DNA from: a virus
Strand: one strand, 5' to 3'
Length of the DNA stretch: 33,681 nucleotides
Virus record (IMG/VR): IMGVR_UViG_3300028569_000100
Location: 1 to 33,681 of that record
Every line of letters begins with the position of its first letter. The first letter of the stretch is position 1. The translations under genes were made by a program, and so were the position numbers. Below, in pieces: positions 23,301 to 32,616 of this stretch. Under the pieces are notes generated by a model. It saw nothing but the letters and a program-made list of their open reading frames with translations, was not told the origin of the DNA and searched no databases.

Positions 23301-26300
23301 GCATATTCTCGTTACAAAGATGCTTACAGATTAATTCAGCAAAATAAAGGTAGTATTATTAATACTGCTTATAATGCTTTAGTTGCTAGTGGATTACCCA
23401 ATCCAGCTCCTGCAGATTTAGAAGTTAAGTGTAAAAAGGATATTGGACTCTTTGTTGATGCTGTATCTACAGACCTAACGACTTTAGGAAATTCTTATGC
23501 TATAGATTTTACTCGTCAATATTTTATTGAGGGTAAAGTTAATGGAAAAATTCTGACATTTACTCACACCGCAGGCACACCTTTAATTTTACGAGCAAAT
23601 AGATCTTACAGTGGTGTTGCAACCACAACTACATCTGGTGGATCTAATGCTACTTTTGCAATTACTCGAAACGCTAGTGGTATTGTTTCTTCTGTACTCA
23701 TAACTACTAGTGGATTTAAATATGCTGTTGGAAATACATTAACTATTCCTGGTAGTGGTATTGGTGGCGCAAATATTGCTGATGATATTATTGTTACTGT
23801 AACTGGCGTTGAGCAAGCATGGATCACTGGTGCACTTCAGGGAGAAGAGGCAAAATCAATTTTTGCATTTACTGCAGCAATTGTAGAAATGAAAAAGGCG
23901 ATTAATAATCAATTAGCAATTAAAGATTTAACTATAACAGGAGATCCTGCACCTGGCACTACACAATCTGGTGTAAGCGTATTTGGCACATTCGGAAATA
24001 CTACTAATAATACTGACACACAGTCTTGCTCTAATGTGCAAGCAACTTTGGATACATTATCCAGCATCATTTATGCTAGAATTAATCAAGGTGATCTAGT
24101 AACTGGCACACAACAAAATCCATCACTTCCACCAATTAATTATGGATCGTCACCAGCACAACAAGAAAAATGTAAGCGTGATATTGGAATTATTGTAGAT
24201 GCTATCGCGGAAGATCTTTCTCTTGGTGGAAATTATAATATTATTAATGCAACTAAATCTTATTTTGATAGCACTGGCAATACATTAATTAGTAATGGAT
24301 TAACGGGTGAAATCTCTCAATCAGTTACCGCTTTTTCTACAGCAAAAGAGATTTGTTTCAAAGCAGTAACTAATCAATTAAATGTAAAAGATTTAGAAAT
24401 TCCTGAAGGACCAGCCGAACTTGGTGTTGCTGGTCCAAATATTCCTAACACTAATCCAAACGCTTTGTTGGATGTTAGGAATAAAATTAGTATATTATTT
24501 AATATTCTTATTACTAAACTACAAAATGGGTCTTACGTATATCCTAGTTTACAGTATAATGGTGGTGCTTTATATCTTGCAGGAGAACTTGATATAAGTG
24601 TTTACGCTTATCGTAAAGCAAGAGACCTTGCTATTCTAGCAATTCGTAATTGGATAACTGGAAATGGAGAATCTACTGATCCACTCTATACAAAATTAGT
24701 AAACACAACATTAAACTATCAACGAGATCTTACAATTACCAGTTCTTCTGCTGGTATACCTGTTTGTGCTGATGTTGCTTATAGTATTGCTACAGAATTT
24801 GATATTCTTTTGGGAGCATTGACAAATACACTACCACTACCACCAAAAACGTTTGGTAGTAATGAAAATGTTGAAAGACAAACCCCACAAGTTGATTCGT
24901 CGGTAACTGTTGATAATTCATCTAATCCATGCGCTAGCACAAAAGATGCTATCATCGAAAAAATGCGTGTTGTTGATAGTATTATTCGTAATGGAGTTGA
25001 TGCAGAACCTTTAATTTCTCAACTTGTAAATACTTCTTCTTTTGCTCAAAGAGCCACATTATTCCGTATTGCAGGATCTAATCCACACAATCTAGAAACT
25101 GGGACTCCAGTAAGATTGGTAGCAATTCCTAGAATAGATCCTGTAACAGGAAAACCTGTTGATGTTGATAAGCGTCTTGTAAGACTTCCTAGAGGATTTA
25201 CAAGCAATACCAAATATTTTGTTATTGCTCCTGGAAAAATTACTGCACCATACGATTATTCTTCTGGTGGAGCAACAGCACAATTTAATGATAACCAGGT
25301 ATTCATGCTTGCTACCAGCATAGAAAATGCAACAGCTGGCAACTACATTTACTCTTCAGAAACAAAAGGATTAAGTCCTGATATTCAAATTGAAGTGCAT
25401 CAGTATTTAACTGATGTAAACTATGACCTTCACAGATATACCTGTAAGTTATCTAGTTCGAGAGTATTCGAGACAACAACAAATCATATTTTTGATACTG
25501 GTATTGCGGGTGCACAAGTTCAAAAGGTTTATTTTTATCCATTAGAGGAGAATCTAGTAAATGGCACTGCTACTGGTGCTGCTTTAAATACTTTACCCGC
25601 TAAAACAGCTGGTGGTAGACTTGAAATCTCTAGATATTACTTTGTTGGGCGTCCAGCAACATATACTTCAAACACTCAATTTTCAATTTATTTAACAGCA
25701 GAAGATGCTATCAATAAATTAAATGCAGTACAGTTTAATTTCCCCTTCGCTTTTTCTTTCCAAGTATTTGCAAATAAAAAGAGAAGTCCTTTTGGATATG
25801 ATCCAATTCAATCTGGTTGGTTTGTAAGAACTTTATTGTCTACAAATGAAATTTACAGTAGATTAAATCTTAATGATATTAATCTTGGATCTTCATACGT
25901 AAACAAACCACCAAAAACTCCAGATGCGTTTCTTTACAGATCAAATGATCTTAGAACTTCTGCTGATAAAATCTATCGTTTCCGTTACGTAGTACCTAAT
26001 TATCGTGATGATGTAAGAGATCCTATTAATGGATTTGTTATAAAAGTTAGGACTGACGATACTAGAAAACTTTTACCACAAAGAATTTTACTTAAACCAA
26101 TTGCTGCTAATGATCCTAAAGATGCAACATTTTTTGAAGCAGGAGTACAAAATCCAAAAAGACTTGGGTTGCCTGTTTCCTCTAATCAAGCAGCAATAAC
26201 TTATGATCCTTACAATTCAACAAATAAAAAAAGAATTGCTGGTGTTAATATAGAATCAAATGTATCATTTACTATTCAATCTGCTAGAAAAGTTGGCGAT

Positions 26301-29300
26301 TATTTGGAAATGGTTGTATTCGATCACGGAATAGATGTTGAATCTCTTAAAGCAAAAAGATTTGTAACTATTAAAGTTTCTCAACCACAAGGCGGAAATG
26401 GTGAGTTTATAAAAGATGAAAAAATTAATTGGTATGGTGAATATCAAGGATCTGCAATTGTGCATTCTTGGTTTGGCACAGAGGCAGTTGAAGGTGGACA
26501 ACAAGTATTTAATTATTTGATATTGAAAGACGTAGAAGGCGAAATAGATTTTGATGAAAAAACACAAACCTTCTTTAGACAGATTATAGTTGGGCAAGCA
26601 GATGTAACGGCTGAGGTATTATCGAGACCAAATTTAGGCAAACAAGATAAAAAAGAATATTTGTATGGAGTAGATGCAGCAAATGTATATACTATAACAC
26701 CTGGAGATGTCATTACCGATGATGCCGCTCGTCAATATAGAATAGTAAGTGTTGAAGACGTAGAAGATTTGAGTAATAGTTACTACATCTATAAAATTGA
26801 CCAAATTCAAAGAAGAATTCCTAGACAACAAGATGGCGTATACTATTTGACAGCAGTTCGTGGTGATATTGCACCTCTACCTACAGGATCTGGAGTTGGA
26901 AACAACTTCCAGAAGTTTAAATTTAGTCAACCGATATCTAGATTGTATCCATTATCTTATAAAAATGATCCATTACTGTTTCAATATGATGGATCTGATG
27001 ATTTAGGTGGTAGTCAAAATACAAATATTATAGATCCACCATCTGCTATTTGCTCTGCTGATAATTATATTCATGGATCTGTTGTGATCAATGATGCTAA
27101 AAATTCATTAACTAAAGAAGCAGTTTTAGATTTTATTAAAGATCCTGGATCTGGAAATTATACATTCACAACTAATACAATTGAATCTAGAGCAGGAGCA
27201 GCTTCATCTGGTGCAGAAGAGCGTTTAATTCCTATTGCTGGAGATTCTGCATATCCACTAGAGCAAAAACTTTATGTTGAATTACGTAGACCATCTATTG
27301 CTCGTGCAGGTAATCACACGTTTGAGTATTTGGGATTTGGTCCAGGAAACTATTCAACTGGATTCCCAGCAAGACAAACAGTTATCTTAACTTCAACTCA
27401 AGATTATTATGCTCAAGCTAAAAAGCAAGATGCAGGCATTGTATTCTATACTGGTATTAACTCCAACGGTGAGTTGTATATTGGTAATAAGAAAATTAAT
27501 GCTATTACTGGCGAAGAGACATTTGTCGAAGCAATTATCTTAGATGAAGAAGAAGAAGATCCTGGTGATTTAGGAAGTTTAGTTACTGTATTTGAAGATC
27601 CAGTAACATTTGAGAATATTATTACGCTTAATGCTCCTCCAAATTTAAAAAACTTTTTCAATTCTCCTGTAGAAATTAACGTTGATCCAGAATTTGAAGG
27701 AGTGATGACCGCTTCTTCGTTGAAGGTTGTATCTAATCCAGGACAGCGTTTAGGAGTTTGGCCTGGTGATGATGATCCAAAGCTTGCATCTATTGCAGCT
27801 GGTGATGTCACTATTGATAAAAATAGAGTAAGAGCAGCGATATTCGATATGAATACTCGTGGCACACAACGTTATTCTTTCCGTACATCTATTCTTAATA
27901 ATACACCAAATCAAAATACGTCTGGATCAAAAGCACGACTTAGTGTAACACAAACATTATCTTTTGGGTCTACTTCACCTCTTTCTGGTGATATGATTCT
28001 TAAAGGTGCCGAGACAGGATTTTCTGGATCACTTGGTTGGATGTATGCTAATACTTTTTCTGCTTTTACTTTAAATTCATTATCAGATCCAACATTAATT
28101 GACATTACTACAGTGGAATTATTTTCAAATGTAAATGTAATTAAACTTATCTTCCAAACAGGAAAATCTAATACATCACTTGGAATTACTGTTAATTCGC
28201 AAATTAGAATTATTGGAGCTGTAGGTAGTTTAATTCTTCTGAATGGAGTACATTCTGTTTATAATAATGTTGCAATAGGATATCCATACGATGCAAGTAA
28301 TAATTTTGTTTATTTGATAGCTAGTAGAGCATCTGAAATTACTTTAACAGGAGCTCCTCCATATCTGTTTCCTGTAAGTAGCGGACCACAACCTTCAATT
28401 GAAATTGCGAGATCTAATTCGGAATGGAAAGAAGTTGGTGTAATAGGTGCAGAAGCTTTAAGAACAAAATCTGATAGTTACGGTGATTATAGATTAGGTA
28501 TTAATACTGTTTCCAGAACAAATTCTGATGATTGGAATGTTGGTTATGTAACAACCAAAACAGATCCTAGAGCAACTCTTGATGTAGTTGGAAATGCATT
28601 TATTAGTGGTAAACTACAAAATAATTTTAGTAATTTAGCTGTAAGCACTAATACAAATAAAGCATTTGTTGTTGGCGGTGATAGTTTAAACATAGATGAT
28701 ACTGCTACGTTTAGAATTTCTACAGTTCCTTTAATTTCGCCAGGATTAACTGCAAATTCTACTGGTGGTAAAATTGGTATCAACGTAAATGATGGTCTTT
28801 TAGATAAAAACTTAGTAATTTCTGGTGACGCTAGAATCACTGGAGATTTTACATTCCAAAGCAATATTGCTATCAATGGTGGTGGCATATCTACATCTGC
28901 TACTAGTTTTAATTTTGCAAATGGAATTAATACAAGCATATTAAATTTGTTTGGATATGGACGCAGTGTTAATTTATTTAATAGTGCCACTGCGGCACAG
29001 AGCATTAGTATTGGTAATTCTAGTATTTCACAAAATCTTTTTATCGGTAACTCGGCTATCGCAACTGAATTATTAATTCATACAAATTCTAAAAATGCAA
29101 TCGTTGATATTGCTACAGTTGTTGATACTAATATTTTGCCAACTGATAATGTCTCTTGTGACATTAGAATTGGGGGTGCATTCAATAACACAAATAGTAA
29201 AACACTTATTGGCACTAGAAATACTTCAATTGCTGGAGATCTTGAAATTGGTACTAAATTTGGAGCGGGATCTTCTTTTGCTAGTATTTCTACTCAATGT

Positions 29301-31370
29301 GATACTATAGACATTTTTAGATTACCTAGAGTAGTAAATTTTGCAAATGCCTCTTCCATACTTAGTATTGGCTCGGTAGGTGGATTTACTACTGTAAATA
29401 ATAGTCTTCGAGTACTTGCATCAGCAAACATAGAAGGCAACATTAGATTAAATGGTGGATTAAATGCTGGAAATGTTGAAATTAGTAGAGCGAGATTTAA
29501 TACTGCTGCTGATGTACATGTAGTTGGTAGTAATCTTAATCAAAATATTGATTTCTATAAGTATCAAGCAACAGGAAGAGTTATTGATACTCAAGGCGTT
29601 GCTTTGTGGGGATCAACCAATTTCTTGATTGCGGGTGGGCAAGTAGCTACATTTGTACAAGAAACTAATGATAATCCGCTTACGCGAACTGCCTCGGCAT
29701 ATAGTTTTATTGCTACTACTACTGCTGGTGCTGGACTAGGCGCAACCTTTACAATCACTGTAAATAATGATGCTACAAAAACCATTACTATTATTAATAA
29801 TAATCCAGGAAATGGTTATCTAATTGGTGATATTTTAACAATTCCTAATAGTAGTATTGGTAGCACTGCTGGAGGAAATCTTACAATTAGAGTATTAACT
29901 GTAAATTCTGTAGGCACTAATTACAATTTACCAATTACACTTCCAGGACAATTTGATTTTGCGATTGGTGATCTAATATTCCTTGATAGAGCGGATCCAC
30001 TTTCTCCAGCTCCTAATAATGAAGCGTTTAGTGAAATTCTCAAAGTTGTTGGATTAACAAATCTAACAAATCCAAATGATCCAAAAGGATTTAGAATTGA
30101 AGTACAAAGAGCACAAGACGGCACTACTTTGCGATCTGATCATCCAGATGGTTGTGTTATTGCTAAGTTTGTCAAGCAACCAAAAGCAAGTTATATTGTT
30201 TCTCCTCCTGGTGGTATTGGAGCAACAACAGCTAACGCTATAATTGGAGTAGCAGAATTTGGTGGAGTATTAACAACTAACGATTATTTACGATTATCAG
30301 AAAAAGAATTTGCTAAAGTTGTTACATTGATTTCAACGGATCCACAAGCATTGATAATTAATGATGGCGGATCTCCTGCTGCAACAACATTTCGAGTAGA
30401 TTCTACGACAGGAAATACCAGTATTTTAGGAAACTTAGGTGTTGGTATTGGATTTAATAGATTTACTGTTGCTGCGTCAACAGGAAACACAAATGTCGCA
30501 GGTACATTAACTACTGAAAATACATTAACAATTAATGGATCGTCAACTATAAATACTGAGTTTTTCCGAATTACAAACGGAGCAACTCCAGCAATTACTA
30601 CTTTTCAAATTGATACTGCTACTGGATCTATTATTACTAAGGGATCTATTACTAGTAATGGCGGAGATATGACATTCTTTGATGTTACTGGCACTACCCC
30701 TAGATTAACATTTGTTAATAGCTCTGGTGATTTCGCTACATATGGATCATTTTCTGCTTATGGCACTGGCACAAGTAAATTTGGTGGTGGTATTCAAATT
30801 GGTGGTGCTTTTGGATCAACTACTTTTCCTTTGCCTAATGTAAGTGCTGATCTAACAATTAATGGTGGCGATTTAACTATTAATTCTGGAGCAACTGAAA
30901 TATTTAAAGTTTCTAATACTGGAGCTTTAAAAGTTGCTGGAATTGATAACTATATTAGCAGAACAGGTGGACGAGAATGGGTATATCGTGGTGCTGGAAC
31001 TACAACTGGAGTAGCAAATAAAAATTATTTTGTTGCTGTATCTGCGAATACGTTATTTTTGTTGCCACAAAATGCTTTAATGGGTGATATGATTAGAATT
31101 ATTGATGTGAGTGGTAGTATGAATTACAACATAAGTTTGGTGGTTAGAGCGCCTGATGGAGTTAGAGTTCAAGGCAGTGTTGACAACACAGGACAAATTA
31201 TATTAGGAAGTGGTTTTTCAATACCTGCAGGATATGCTACTGGAGGAGAAATGGTAGTTCAAACTGCATATGCTTCATTTGGTCTTGTTTATGCTGGGGA
31301 TCTATTACCAAGTGGAGCTCAAAGTGGTTTGCCAAACACCCAACTTGGTTGGTATTTACTAGAGGTATAG
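20325..31370 (+). CDS. Giant virion structural protein, fibre/adhesin type
   Basis: 3681 residues, one third of the window. The N-terminus LISSKTGRYLYVSPDDFN and RPFLTIQRAFLEVARFSY starts a pectate-lyase-like beta-helix (to about 560, with FPGNHYIDN); this opening is shared with the very large VrlC-like proteins of cyanophages. Residues about 660-1500 contain four clear copies of a KCKRDIG-xx-VDAV-xx-DL motif (Cys at 704, 910, 1036 and 1283) and a degenerate one at 1481. A GATFT...GYxxGDxLTIP module occurs at about 1099-1160 and again at 3129-3192. The C-terminal 1000 residues are fibre-like beta repeats (e.g. NLVISGDARITGDFTF). No enzyme active site or self-cleaving chaperone is evident. It is likely a baseplate-attached fibre or host-recognition protein. 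Shine-Dalgarno AAGGA ends only one base before the ATG, unusually close. Confidence 0.8.
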   Translation: MPLTKLENLISSKTGRYLYVSPDDFNASDALDNRGNSLTRPFLTIQRAFLEVARFSYVPGAENDRFDQFSIMLFPGNHYIDNRPGVVNAEEIVPFAFNQANGEWEDNSIVDLKNPNNILYKFNSVNGGATIPRGTSLIGMDLRRTRLHPLYVPDPADKDVGRTTLFNVTGGCYFWQFTILDGDTAASSPLYDTQEQIGKVYSQPNSTVTTIPYYSHHKICNFEYADRDDLGLLYRKIARAFSLFQPTIDDPGEFGQRPQENRIVGPLQDAIRIDSIVVTDVIGTSALDVTVKTKTNHGYYVGQAVAVTNVRSTLPVGATARIPLANDPLTGVFAVKEISTTDAKEFTYRVIGKNAASIGLGDRVGQPITPPDLDTNAGVQAEIDSVESASPYVFNVSIRSTWGICGIHADGSKATGFKSMVIAQYTGVSLQRDDRSFIRYDEFSNTWNQAPLTDAFATTTYHNKGDAFWKDDWRNFHVKASNDAFIQNVSIFAVGFADHFLMESGGDMSITNSNSNFGNTSINAIGYKGFAFAQDQGGYISHIIPPKKVTTTTKKLQYYTFNQVKSRNNFAQEFDGPNGTTSITTKLYLGHETGIDPLVKPATVIGGFRIGAKARDKIYVKLDTAVGYSGSIRSAEIAPSGYRKWNTALTTLSPSISVGISNQDQDAANLIDLNRDFIAAETYGYITRKFPYLLARTNITITKCRRDVGYVLEAVANDLRVGGNVNSLQAGQSYYVGTELNYINAEKIETLDAFSYARSLAVAAMRNWTFYINNCSTIINQSTITVPSSITTIGIVEGMLVTATVPTGQTNPIPVGSYVREILSTTQFILGNSNDTDNINATATISASGLISGGVRLNFTLSQGKFASSSARNFDAGNLITLNKDFIAEEALNLAKIQYPTTVIPDETKCKRDIKLILGGVVEDLGNFGNAGIVSAAESYVAAPTRYRDSKNLILANRREIVDKAAAQLAIDYPDFYYGGSGFTNGGDAQTNAYSRYKDAYRLIQQNKGSIINTAYNALVASGLPNPAPADLEVKCKKDIGLFVDAVSTDLTTLGNSYAIDFTRQYFIEGKVNGKILTFTHTAGTPLILRANRSYSGVATTTTSGGSNATFAITRNASGIVSSVLITTSGFKYAVGNTLTIPGSGIGGANIADDIIVTVTGVEQAWITGALQGEEAKSIFAFTAAIVEMKKAINNQLAIKDLTITGDPAPGTTQSGVSVFGTFGNTTNNTDTQSCSNVQATLDTLSSIIYARINQGDLVTGTQQNPSLPPINYGSSPAQQEKCKRDIGIIVDAIAEDLSLGGNYNIINATKSYFDSTGNTLISNGLTGEISQSVTAFSTAKEICFKAVTNQLNVKDLEIPEGPAELGVAGPNIPNTNPNALLDVRNKISILFNILITKLQNGSYVYPSLQYNGGALYLAGELDISVYAYRKARDLAILAIRNWITGNGESTDPLYTKLVNTTLNYQRDLTITSSSAGIPVCADVAYSIATEFDILLGALTNTLPLPPKTFGSNENVERQTPQVDSSVTVDNSSNPCASTKDAIIEKMRVVDSIIRNGVDAEPLISQLVNTSSFAQRATLFRIAGSNPHNLETGTPVRLVAIPRIDPVTGKPVDVDKRLVRLPRGFTSNTKYFVIAPGKITAPYDYSSGGATAQFNDNQVFMLATSIENATAGNYIYSSETKGLSPDIQIEVHQYLTDVNYDLHRYTCKLSSSRVFETTTNHIFDTGIAGAQVQKVYFYPLEENLVNGTATGAALNTLPAKTAGGRLEISRYYFVGRPATYTSNTQFSIYLTAEDAINKLNAVQFNFPFAFSFQVFANKKRSPFGYDPIQSGWFVRTLLSTNEIYSRLNLNDINLGSSYVNKPPKTPDAFLYRSNDLRTSADKIYRFRYVVPNYRDDVRDPINGFVIKVRTDDTRKLLPQRILLKPIAANDPKDATFFEAGVQNPKRLGLPVSSNQAAITYDPYNSTNKKRIAGVNIESNVSFTIQSARKVGDYLEMVVFDHGIDVESLKAKRFVTIKVSQPQGGNGEFIKDEKINWYGEYQGSAIVHSWFGTEAVEGGQQVFNYLILKDVEGEIDFDEKTQTFFRQIIVGQADVTAEVLSRPNLGKQDKKEYLYGVDAANVYTITPGDVITDDAARQYRIVSVEDVEDLSNSYYIYKIDQIQRRIPRQQDGVYYLTAVRGDIAPLPTGSGVGNNFQKFKFSQPISRLYPLSYKNDPLLFQYDGSDDLGGSQNTNIIDPPSAICSADNYIHGSVVINDAKNSLTKEAVLDFIKDPGSGNYTFTTNTIESRAGAASSGAEERLIPIAGDSAYPLEQKLYVELRRPSIARAGNHTFEYLGFGPGNYSTGFPARQTVILTSTQDYYAQAKKQDAGIVFYTGINSNGELYIGNKKINAITGEETFVEAIILDEEEEDPGDLGSLVTVFEDPVTFENIITLNAPPNLKNFFNSPVEINVDPEFEGVMTASSLKVVSNPGQRLGVWPGDDDPKLASIAAGDVTIDKNRVRAAIFDMNTRGTQRYSFRTSILNNTPNQNTSGSKARLSVTQTLSFGSTSPLSGDMILKGAETGFSGSLGWMYANTFSAFTLNSLSDPTLIDITTVELFSNVNVIKLIFQTGKSNTSLGITVNSQIRIIGAVGSLILLNGVHSVYNNVAIGYPYDASNNFVYLIASRASEITLTGAPPYLFPVSSGPQPSIEIARSNSEWKEVGVIGAEALRTKSDSYGDYRLGINTVSRTNSDDWNVGYVTTKTDPRATLDVVGNAFISGKLQNNFSNLAVSTNTNKAFVVGGDSLNIDDTATFRISTVPLISPGLTANSTGGKIGINVNDGLLDKNLVISGDARITGDFTFQSNIAINGGGISTSATSFNFANGINTSILNLFGYGRSVNLFNSATAAQSISIGNSSISQNLFIGNSAIATELLIHTNSKNAIVDIATVVDTNILPTDNVSCDIRIGGAFNNTNSKTLIGTRNTSIAGDLEIGTKFGAGSSFASISTQCDTIDIFRLPRVVNFANASSILSIGSVGGFTTVNNSLRVLASANIEGNIRLNGGLNAGNVEISRARFNTAADVHVVGSNLNQNIDFYKYQATGRVIDTQGVALWGSTNFLIAGGQVATFVQETNDNPLTRTASAYSFIATTTAGAGLGATFTITVNNDATKTITIINNNPGNGYLIGDILTIPNSSIGSTAGGNLTIRVLTVNSVGTNYNLPITLPGQFDFAIGDLIFLDRADPLSPAPNNEAFSEILKVVGLTNLTNPNDPKGFRIEVQRAQDGTTLRSDHPDGCVIAKFVKQPKASYIVSPPGGIGATTANAIIGVAEFGGVLTTNDYLRLSEKEFAKVVTLISTDPQALIINDGGSPAATTFRVDSTTGNTSILGNLGVGIGFNRFTVAASTGNTNVAGTLTTENTLTINGSSTINTEFFRITNGATPAITTFQIDTATGSIITKGSITSNGGDMTFFDVTGTTPRLTFVNSSGDFATYGSFSAYGTGTSKFGGGIQIGGAFGSTTFPLPNVSADLTINGGDLTINSGATEIFKVSNTGALKVAGIDNYISRTGGREWVYRGAGTTTGVANKNYFVAVSANTLFLLPQNALMGDMIRIIDVSGSMNYNISLVVRAPDGVRVQGSVDNTGQIILGSGFSIPAGYATGGEMVVQTAYASFGLVYAGDLLPSGAQSGLPNTQLGWYLLEV
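22431..24840 (+). repeat. Protein-level repeat domain in the giant protein
   Basis: A helical unit recurs with a conserved CKRDIG-type motif starting at 22431, 23049, 23427 and 24168, and a weak copy at 24765. It is usually preceded by an NKxFIAxEA...YP helix and in the first and last units followed by YARxLAVxAMRNW. The DNA of the copies is well diverged, so these are old duplications rather than recent ones. Confidence 0.8.
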
Positions 31371-31373
31371 AAT

Positions 31374-32609
31374 ATGTTTTATCAAAGTTCTAAAACTGCT
31401 AGAGCTGCTGCGATTGGCACAATTATGCCGTGGACTGGTGGAATAGGAAATGTGCCAAATGGTTGGATAGTTTGTGAAGGATCGGTGCTAGCAGTTGAAT
31501 ATCCTCTTTTAGCGCAAGCAATTGGAGATACTTATAATGGAGGAGTTTCGACGTTTGCTGGTACTTTTCCTGCGTATACAGGTCAAATTAAATTACCTGA
31601 TTTAAATGATAAAACATTGATGGATATTGAGTCAAGTTATTTTGGCGGTTCTGCACCGAGAGTTATAGATCAATCGACAACTGCAGCAAACCTTATAACT
31701 CCTATTGTTGGGCAAGAAAGTGATAATATTGGTAGAGGAATAAGTAATGTTTTTAATGATAAATACACTGATATTATTTTTGATCTTTCACCAACTGATC
31801 GTCTCGGTTATAGTGGAAAAATTAAGGGTAATACTATAATTCCTGGAGAAGCGGAAAAAGTAGTATATGTTGCTCCTCGAAAATTATCAAGAAATCATCT
31901 AACAGCGCATAGTCATCCTGGATCATATCCTACAATTAGGTTAACGCCAGAACTTAGACCAGGAAAAGGAGTTATTCCTTACTCAAATATAACGCTTACG
32001 AGAACTTATACTTTTAGCACTACCACACAAGACAAAGTATTTCCTGGGTATTACCTTGTTTTAAATCCTCAAAGTCAAGGTGATGTAAACAAAAGTGGAT
32101 GGGGTATTGGGCAACCAGGAAGAACTGTGGCAGGATGTCTTAGAGAATCTCCTCCATATAATATGAAACCCCAAAATGTCGGCTCTACTCCTATTTCTAC
32201 TACATTACTTAGTCCTCGATTAACTGGTCCCACAACAGCAGGAGGTGTAGTAAATGTGCCATATGGTATATCTGGCGCTAATGTATCTGTTCCTGCGTTT
32301 ACAAAAAATTATTATGATGGATTCAGTCAGAATTTTAACATATTTGCTAATGTGGGGCAACAAGACATGACAAGAACATCTGCTCCTGGAGGATCAGATC
32401 CAACACTTGTAGTGGCTCATGATCATGATGAAATTCAAATTACTTTTGTGCAAGGAACTACTAAACCTGCTAGTACTCTAAATGTTGATTCCCTTGTCGT
32501 TTCTCCTAATTTAGTTTTGGGTAACGCCGAAAATAAAGGAGCATTACAAATCAATTTTAACACTTCTCAACCGTCGATGAGTTGCTTATACATAATTAGG
32601 GCTTACTAG
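31374..32609 (+). CDS. Phage tail collar domain protein (short tail fibre-like)
   Basis: 411 residues. The N-terminal 90 residues are a Phage_Collar domain: IGTIMPWTGG, PNGWIVCEGSVLAVEYPLLA, then GQIKLPDLNDKTLMD. Two histidine motifs, TAHSHPGS (about residue 182) and VAHDHDEIQ (about 347), resemble the metal-binding HxH sites at the tips of T4-type fibres (gp12, gp37). In T4 such proteins bind the cell surface irreversibly. The gene starts four bases after the giant gene with GAGG nine bases before ATG, so it is in the same late operon. Middle residues are Gly/Pro/Thr-rich loops, a likely receptor-binding and variable region. Confidence 0.8.
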   Translation: MFYQSSKTARAAAIGTIMPWTGGIGNVPNGWIVCEGSVLAVEYPLLAQAIGDTYNGGVSTFAGTFPAYTGQIKLPDLNDKTLMDIESSYFGGSAPRVIDQSTTAANLITPIVGQESDNIGRGISNVFNDKYTDIIFDLSPTDRLGYSGKIKGNTIIPGEAEKVVYVAPRKLSRNHLTAHSHPGSYPTIRLTPELRPGKGVIPYSNITLTRTYTFSTTTQDKVFPGYYLVLNPQSQGDVNKSGWGIGQPGRTVAGCLRESPPYNMKPQNVGSTPISTTLLSPRLTGPTTAGGVVNVPYGISGANVSVPAFTKNYYDGFSQNFNIFANVGQQDMTRTSAPGGSDPTLVVAHDHDEIQITFVQGTTKPASTLNVDSLVVSPNLVLGNAENKGALQINFNTSQPSMSCLYIIRAY

Positions 32610-32616
32610 GAGTAAA

